Positions 44,176-47,663 of a stretch of 47,663 bases of DNA are shown here, in pieces. How positions within the stretch are numbered: position 1 is the stretch's first letter; each line of letters opens with the position of its first letter. Source of the DNA: Candidatus Bathyarchaeota archaeon. Its GTDB lineage: Archaea > Thermoproteota > CALKCG01 > B24. The notes below the pieces were generated by a model, which did not search any database, was not told the DNA's origin, and saw only the letters and a program-made list of their open reading frames with translations. Location: the NCBI GenBank assembly GCA_018396755.1, contig JAGTQM010000013.1, positions 1 to 47,663 on the forward strand, written 5' to 3'. The position numbers and the translations under genes are program-made.

Positions 44176-44668
44176 GTATCTCGTATCCTAGTGCGAGTAG
44201 TAGGGGTTCAAATTCTGGGTCGAAAATGGCTAGAGATGGAAAGAATAACCTTTCAGAATTAGTGATAACACGTTTCAGTATCTTTTTAACACTAGTTTTA
44301 AAGAACGGTTTCCTCTCGAGAAATACGGGTACGTTTCCATCATCTTCTACTGCTATGTGGATGTTTCTTTCGCAGAATTTCTCAATTATTTTCTTCAGTT
44401 CATCAGGCATATTCTTGACGACTTCACCGTAATCTCTAACACACTCGTAAACAAAATTGTTTTTTCTTATCTCTCTTACTTCAATATTATGACTAAAAAC
44501 AAACTTCACGTCATAGTCTGCTTTCCACAACTCCCTTACGAAGTATGCCTCAGCCACCAATCCGACTATATTGTGTCCATCGCGATTCCCATATTTACTA
44601 AAAAAGTCTTCTATCAATGCTTCGCCTAATTCTACACCATTAACCAATACACGTACGTAGAGGAACAA
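44156..44668 (-). CDS. Unknown protein, N-terminal part, frameshifted
   Basis: 170 residues as read, starting with TTG. Alternating hydrophobic segments (YDVKFVFSHNIEV) and charged helices (MPDELKKIIEKFCERN) suggest a soluble alpha/beta protein. The end LALGYEIHVIFRK stops soon after the frame of the next fragment opens. A TATA-like GGATTTAAATTT near 44697-44708 on this strand would put transcription at about 44677. No homologue is recognised. It is flanked by membrane and secreted unknowns on one side and rtcB on the other. Confidence 0.6.
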   Translation of the reverse strand: MFLYVRVLVNGVELGEALIEDFFSKYGNRDGHNIVGLVAEAYFVRELWKADYDVKFVFSHNIEVREIRKNNFVYECVRDYGEVVKNMPDELKKIIEKFCERNIHIAVEDDGNVPVFLERKPFFKTSVKKILKRVITNSERLFFPSLAIFDPEFEPLLLALGYEIHVIFRK

Positions 44669-44753
44669 GTCTACAACATTTGTAATAGTATCAAGTCAAA
44701 TTTAAATCCATATCTTTATCGTAAGAATAGATTTAATCTCACAACTTGGAACT

Positions 44754-45179
44754 TTATTTTCCAACGCTTCCATTTCTTAAGCTATTGTTCTGCTTAGGCT
44801 TTATTAGACCTATTGTAGATGTTGCAATTATGATCATTAGAAATATGAAGCTTAAACCTCCCACGGCGAGCATTAATACTTCACTTCTTGTTCCAGGCGT
44901 TTTAAGAAAAGTTGATGTGAATATTATGGAGAATCCTATGAGGCCGAAGACAGCGGAAGAGAATGATAGAACGTTTCCAAGCCTTCTACCCTTTAAGAGT
45001 AGGGGTGTTGATGCGAATCCCGTTATGGATGAAGCTGAGTAAAAGCCTGTGGTTAGCCATAGTTCAAGAGGTAGTGTTTGACCAGTTTGTGATACGTGTA
45101 TTATTGCCGCAACAGCTATTACCATTAGAATTGAAATAGACGTCGTTAATGCGATTGTTACCGAGTAATACTTGTTCAA
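44754..45179 (-). CDS. Four-helix membrane protein of unknown function
   Basis: 141 residues with four hydrophobic segments at about 9-28, 40-62, 68-92 and 102-124, and a short Lys/Asn tail. No family is recognised. The TTG start overlaps the stop of the upstream gene by 4 nt (TTGA), so it is translationally coupled to that secreted/membrane-anchored protein. GGAGG lies about 10 nt upstream of the start. A joint membrane role is likely, but the sequence does not say what. Confidence 0.6.
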   Translation of the reverse strand: MNKYYSVTIALTTSISILMVIAVAAIIHVSQTGQTLPLELWLTTGFYSASSITGFASTPLLLKGRRLGNVLSFSSAVFGLIGFSIIFTSTFLKTPGTRSEVLMLAVGGLSFIFLMIIIATSTIGLIKPKQNNSLRNGSVGK

Positions 45180-46222
45180 TTTGATGCTGTCCTCCTGAGA
45201 ATTCTCTTTAAAACATTTCTAAATTCATACACGTATACTAGAGCTGTTAAAATCAGAGCTGTTGAAATGGGTGCCGAGAAGGCAAGCTCATTCTTTAAAT
45301 GTATGATTGAAAAGCCTACTTCAGCCTTCAAATCACCTGTAAGCTCGGATAAGTAGCCGTTCCAAGTCAAAACGGTAAGCCAAATAACGTCTTCTGAGAA
45401 GAAGTCTGCGAGCCTCTTATCCGCCTTTTCAACGTTACTTCTAGAGATTTTAGCTTCAAATGCAATTTTCAAACCTGACGGTTCTACGGATTCAGGTTTA
45501 ACCCTATCAGCAGTTAGAAGGTAGAGCGTTATGGATGAATAGCCATTGATTATGCTAGAGGCTTTTAGAGGGTAGTATATTTTCTCGCTTCTAAACTTGT
45601 ACACTAAAGGTTTAACCGTTTTAAGAGTTGTTGAAAGCGAGATCAGGTCGAAGACCAAGTAGCTGTAGCCTTCAATCAGATAAGCATCTACAATACTACT
45701 TAGTTCTTCAAGCATTAGAGGCTTGGGAAAGCTTTTATTGGATAGGAATCTCAAAACCCATTCCGCAGTAGATTTTCCACTATCGGCTTTTAAAATGTTG
45801 ATTTCATGGACACCTATAATCTCATGATAAATAACTTCAACAGTTTTGCTACTTGCTTCACGAAGATTAGGCTCATAGAAAACAGTTTGAGTAGTGGTGC
45901 GGATAATACTCTCTAAGAGTCTGAAAACGTTTAAATCTCCTTCTTCCACCTCAGGTATGGATGGTAGTGGTATAAATTCTAATGCATATAGGGGTTTCTG
46001 TGGTAGTATAAGAGGCGTTTCCGTCAACGTAGGTCTTACATAAAGGCTTGTTGAAATTATTAAGATTTCTTCACCATCTTTCCACGCAATTGTCGCAAGC
46101 TGACCACTTTGATAGACCACGGCAGGTTCTACTGGAATAACACCTCTATCGCATAGAGTTGGCTGAGTTAATAGTGAGATGGAAAGCAATAGAGCCGACA
46201 GCCCTAGAGTCTTCCAGTTCAT
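45176..46222 (-). CDS. Secreted, membrane-anchored protein of unknown function
   Basis: About 348 residues from ATG 46222, or 350 from the in-frame GTG at 46228. An N-terminal signal (TLGLSALLLSISLLTQPTLC) and a C-terminal transmembrane helix (PISTALILTALVYVYEF) followed by a basic tail suggest a type I surface protein. Its large extracytoplasmic part is rich in Ser, Thr and aromatic residues with no motif known to me. A TATA-like box at about 46250-46260 on this strand fits leaderless transcription. It is coupled to the four-helix protein downstream. Confidence 0.6.
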   Translation of the reverse strand: MNWKTLGLSALLLSISLLTQPTLCDRGVIPVEPAVVYQSGQLATIAWKDGEEILIISTSLYVRPTLTETPLILPQKPLYALEFIPLPSIPEVEEGDLNVFRLLESIIRTTTQTVFYEPNLREASSKTVEVIYHEIIGVHEINILKADSGKSTAEWVLRFLSNKSFPKPLMLEELSSIVDAYLIEGYSYLVFDLISLSTTLKTVKPLVYKFRSEKIYYPLKASSIINGYSSITLYLLTADRVKPESVEPSGLKIAFEAKISRSNVEKADKRLADFFSEDVIWLTVLTWNGYLSELTGDLKAEVGFSIIHLKNELAFSAPISTALILTALVYVYEFRNVLKRILRRTASN

Positions 46223-46443
46223 AAACACTATATAGGTTTTACGGGGAACATGATATAAATCTAAAGATTAGAACATTTTAAAGTTTATTTCAAAGAACGT
46301 TCAACTGTTTTTGCTGTAAAGTATTAAAAGAAATCGTTTGATGATTCACGATTATGTTTGCATTTATGTGCTTTAAAATCCACTAACTTTCTCAAGGAGA
46401 ATTGTTAAGATTTACTTTCCCCTACTGTTACAATACAGATGCT

Positions 46444-47118
46444 ATGAAGCTTGTAGAAGAAGTCGCATTTAGGAATAAGTTTTACGTATTTAAAGACCGA
46501 TACCATGCGGGAGAGTTGCTTGCGGGAAAACTCAAAGAGTATAGGGGTACGGATACATATGTCTTAGCGATTCCAGCCGGAGGCGTTCCCGTTGGCTATG
46601 TTATCTCTAAGAGATTAGAATTGCCGCTTGACGTGATCGTCGTGAGGAAGATCCATATTCCGTGGAATCAAGAGGCGGGTTTTGGCGCCATAACCTTCGA
46701 CGGAATCATCATATTTAATGAACGCTTGCTTCGCATATTGGGTTTAACTAAAGAAGAAGTCGATAGATGCATTGAGGTTGAAAGAAGTACCATTGAGAGA
46801 AGAGTGAAGCTTATTAGAGGAGGTAAGCCTTTCCCTGATGTCGCAGGCAGAACAACTATTCTTGTCGACGATGGTATTGCCTCAGGGTATACAATGCTTT
46901 CAGCCGTAAAATCGGTTGAGAGGAGGAAGCCTAAGAAGATAGTCGTTGCTGTTCCAACGGGATCTGAAAGCGCCATTAAGCTATTAGAGCCATGGGTAGA
47001 TGAAATCGTCTGCCTAAACGTTCGAACAGGACCTGTTTTCGCAGTAGCAGACGCCTACAAGTACTGGTACGACCTTACGGATGAAGACGTAGTGAAGATT
47101 CTAAAAATGATTGCTTGA
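46444..47118 (+). CDS. Phosphoribosyltransferase-like protein (COG1926 type)
   Basis: About 224 residues from ATG 46444. The N-terminus carries FKDRYHAGELLAGKL, as in the family. The 13-residue PRPP-binding motif reads TILVDDGIASGYTM, with the paired acids. VVRKIHIPWNQEAGFGAI and PTGSESAIKLL follow. Members of this group are annotated as predicted phosphoribosyltransferases with unknown acceptors. The start is uncertain: an in-frame TTG at 46402 lies 2 nt after AAGGAG, too close to be a standard site, while ATG 46444 lacks an obvious one. It stands alone, with the toxin-antitoxin pair 250 nt away. Confidence 0.82.
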   Translation: MKLVEEVAFRNKFYVFKDRYHAGELLAGKLKEYRGTDTYVLAIPAGGVPVGYVISKRLELPLDVIVVRKIHIPWNQEAGFGAITFDGIIIFNERLLRILGLTKEEVDRCIEVERSTIERRVKLIRGGKPFPDVAGRTTILVDDGIASGYTMLSAVKSVERRKPKKIVVAVPTGSESAIKLLEPWVDEIVCLNVRTGPVFAVADAYKYWYDLTDEDVVKILKMIA

Positions 47119-47391
47119 GACAGCTTTCTCCTTTAGGCTATGAAGATTTGAAAAAGTCGTGAGAATGAAAATGGAAGTCTTTTAAAAGGCTAGATTTAAA
47201 AGTTGGAAGAGCTCAGCATCCAGTAAGATGCGTGAGTGAAAATGCCGAGCGTTTTCTCCAATTTTCACTATTCTCGATTGGTTTAGGTTTCCTCTGTATT
47301 CTTTGATTTAAGAGTCTGGGTGTTTTGGGCTAAAAATTTATGAGTTTCTAGGTTATACTTCTGTATGGTAAGCCTCTTGTATGGTAATAAG

Positions 47392-47637
47392 GTGAAAACA
47401 ACCATAGTGATTGATAAGAAGTTGTGGGAGGAATTTAAATTGAAGGTGAGCGAGGAAAGGGGGATTAGGGAGTTAAGCCAGGCTATTGAAGAATTGCTTG
47501 AAGATGAAGTACTAGGTCAGCTTGTTGTACGGGCTCTTAGTGATATGGGTCTTATGGGAAAGTTTAAGTCTATAAAACCCTTGAAGCCTACTAATGCTGG
47601 TGAAGCTATTAGAGAACTGAGGGATTCAAGAAGTTAA
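47392..47637 (+). CDS. Antitoxin-like protein (VapB type)
   Basis: About 81 residues from GTG 47392, giving KTTIVIDKKLWEEFKLKVSEERG, the common N-terminus of archaeal antitoxins that pair with PIN toxins. A further in-frame ATG at 47365 precedes the probable TATA-like GGTTATACT, so I prefer the GTG. A helical middle (ELSQAIEELLEDEV) and a basic tail follow. It is immediately upstream of a PIN-domain gene. Proteins of this type bind and inhibit the toxin and autoregulate their promoter. Confidence 0.7.
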   Translation: MKTTIVIDKKLWEEFKLKVSEERGIRELSQAIEELLEDEVLGQLVVRALSDMGLMGKFKSIKPLKPTNAGEAIRELRDSRS

Positions 47638-47642
47638 GTATT

Positions 47643-47663
47643 GTGTACCTAGACTCCAGCGCG
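47643..47663 (+). CDS. PIN-domain toxin (VapC type), 5' end only
   Basis: The last 21 nt read GTG-TAC-CTA-GAC-TCC-AGC-GCG, that is V-Y-L-D-S-S-A, the first strand of a PIN domain with its first catalytic Asp (typically followed by LVKL). It begins 5 nt after the antitoxin stop. The gene is cut by the window end, so its length is unknown. It supports the assignment of the preceding gene as an antitoxin. Confidence 0.6.

Noticed and set aside
1-47663. CRISPR array, insertion sequence or prophage
   Set aside because: No regularly spaced repeats, no transposase or integrase, and no phage structural genes were seen anywhere in the window.

Overview
The window is archaeal. Evidence includes both subunits of DNA topoisomerase VI, a bifunctional formaldehyde-activating enzyme/hexulose-6-phosphate synthase, geranylgeranyl reductase for archaeal lipids, archaeal-type phosphopantetheine adenylyltransferase, a Trm5-family tRNA methyltransferase, an archaeal proteasome beta subunit, DUF371, a two-gene (SmsCB-like) SUF system, and LAGLIDADG inteins in Top6A and RtcB. 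Many genes have a TATA-like box about 26 nt before the start codon, so short-leadered or leaderless transcripts look common. Other genes have GGTGA/GGAGG ribosome binding sites. Coding density is high. Lineage cannot be fixed from the sequence alone. A thermophilic TACK-type archaeon is a reasonable guess, because a proteasome beta subunit without the catalytic threonine is a known trait of that group, but this is inference.

Layout. Positions 1-86 hold a tRNA-Ser(GGA). A large glycoside-hydrolase-like gene follows, then the top6B-top6A operon, with an intein of 504 residues in Top6A. Positions 7.4-10.2 kb are looser: a small secreted protein, a decayed PIN-domain gene, an unknown small protein and an amidohydrolase. 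Positions 10.2-13.8 kb hold a KH-domain protein, a nucleotidyltransferase, a site-2-type membrane protease and a TtuA-like tRNA thiolation enzyme. Positions 13.8-22.7 kb look metabolic: a ROK sugar kinase, a fused ChlI/ChlD-type chelatase ATPase, a very long transaldolase-like protein, a Gfo/Idh/MocA oxidoreductase, a TIM-barrel sugar isomerase, and Fae-Hps. Positions 22.9-28.4 kb hold a proteasome beta subunit with Ala in place of Thr1, a DUF429 protein, a SPOUT methyltransferase, a DegT aminotransferase and sufC-sufB.

Positions 28.4-34.9 kb form a branched-chain amino acid block: ilvD divergent from leuA/cimA-ilvB-ilvN-ilvC. Next come trm5, DUF371 and a protein-L-isoaspartate methyltransferase (pcm) interrupted by a 29-nt hairpin segment that carries a stop codon and a ribosome binding site. 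Geranylgeranyl reductase, phosphopantetheine adenylyltransferase and an MFS transporter follow, then rtcB with a 486-residue intein and a 5' region able to sequester its own Shine-Dalgarno sequence. The right end carries a probably frameshifted unknown gene, two membrane/secreted unknowns, a phosphoribosyltransferase, and a toxin-antitoxin pair cut by the window edge.

The items most worth a second look are the interrupted pcm, the rtcB leader inverted repeat, the Thr1-less proteasome subunit, and the oversized transaldolase-like protein beside carbohydrate genes. I found no CRISPR array, insertion sequence, rRNA or prophage.
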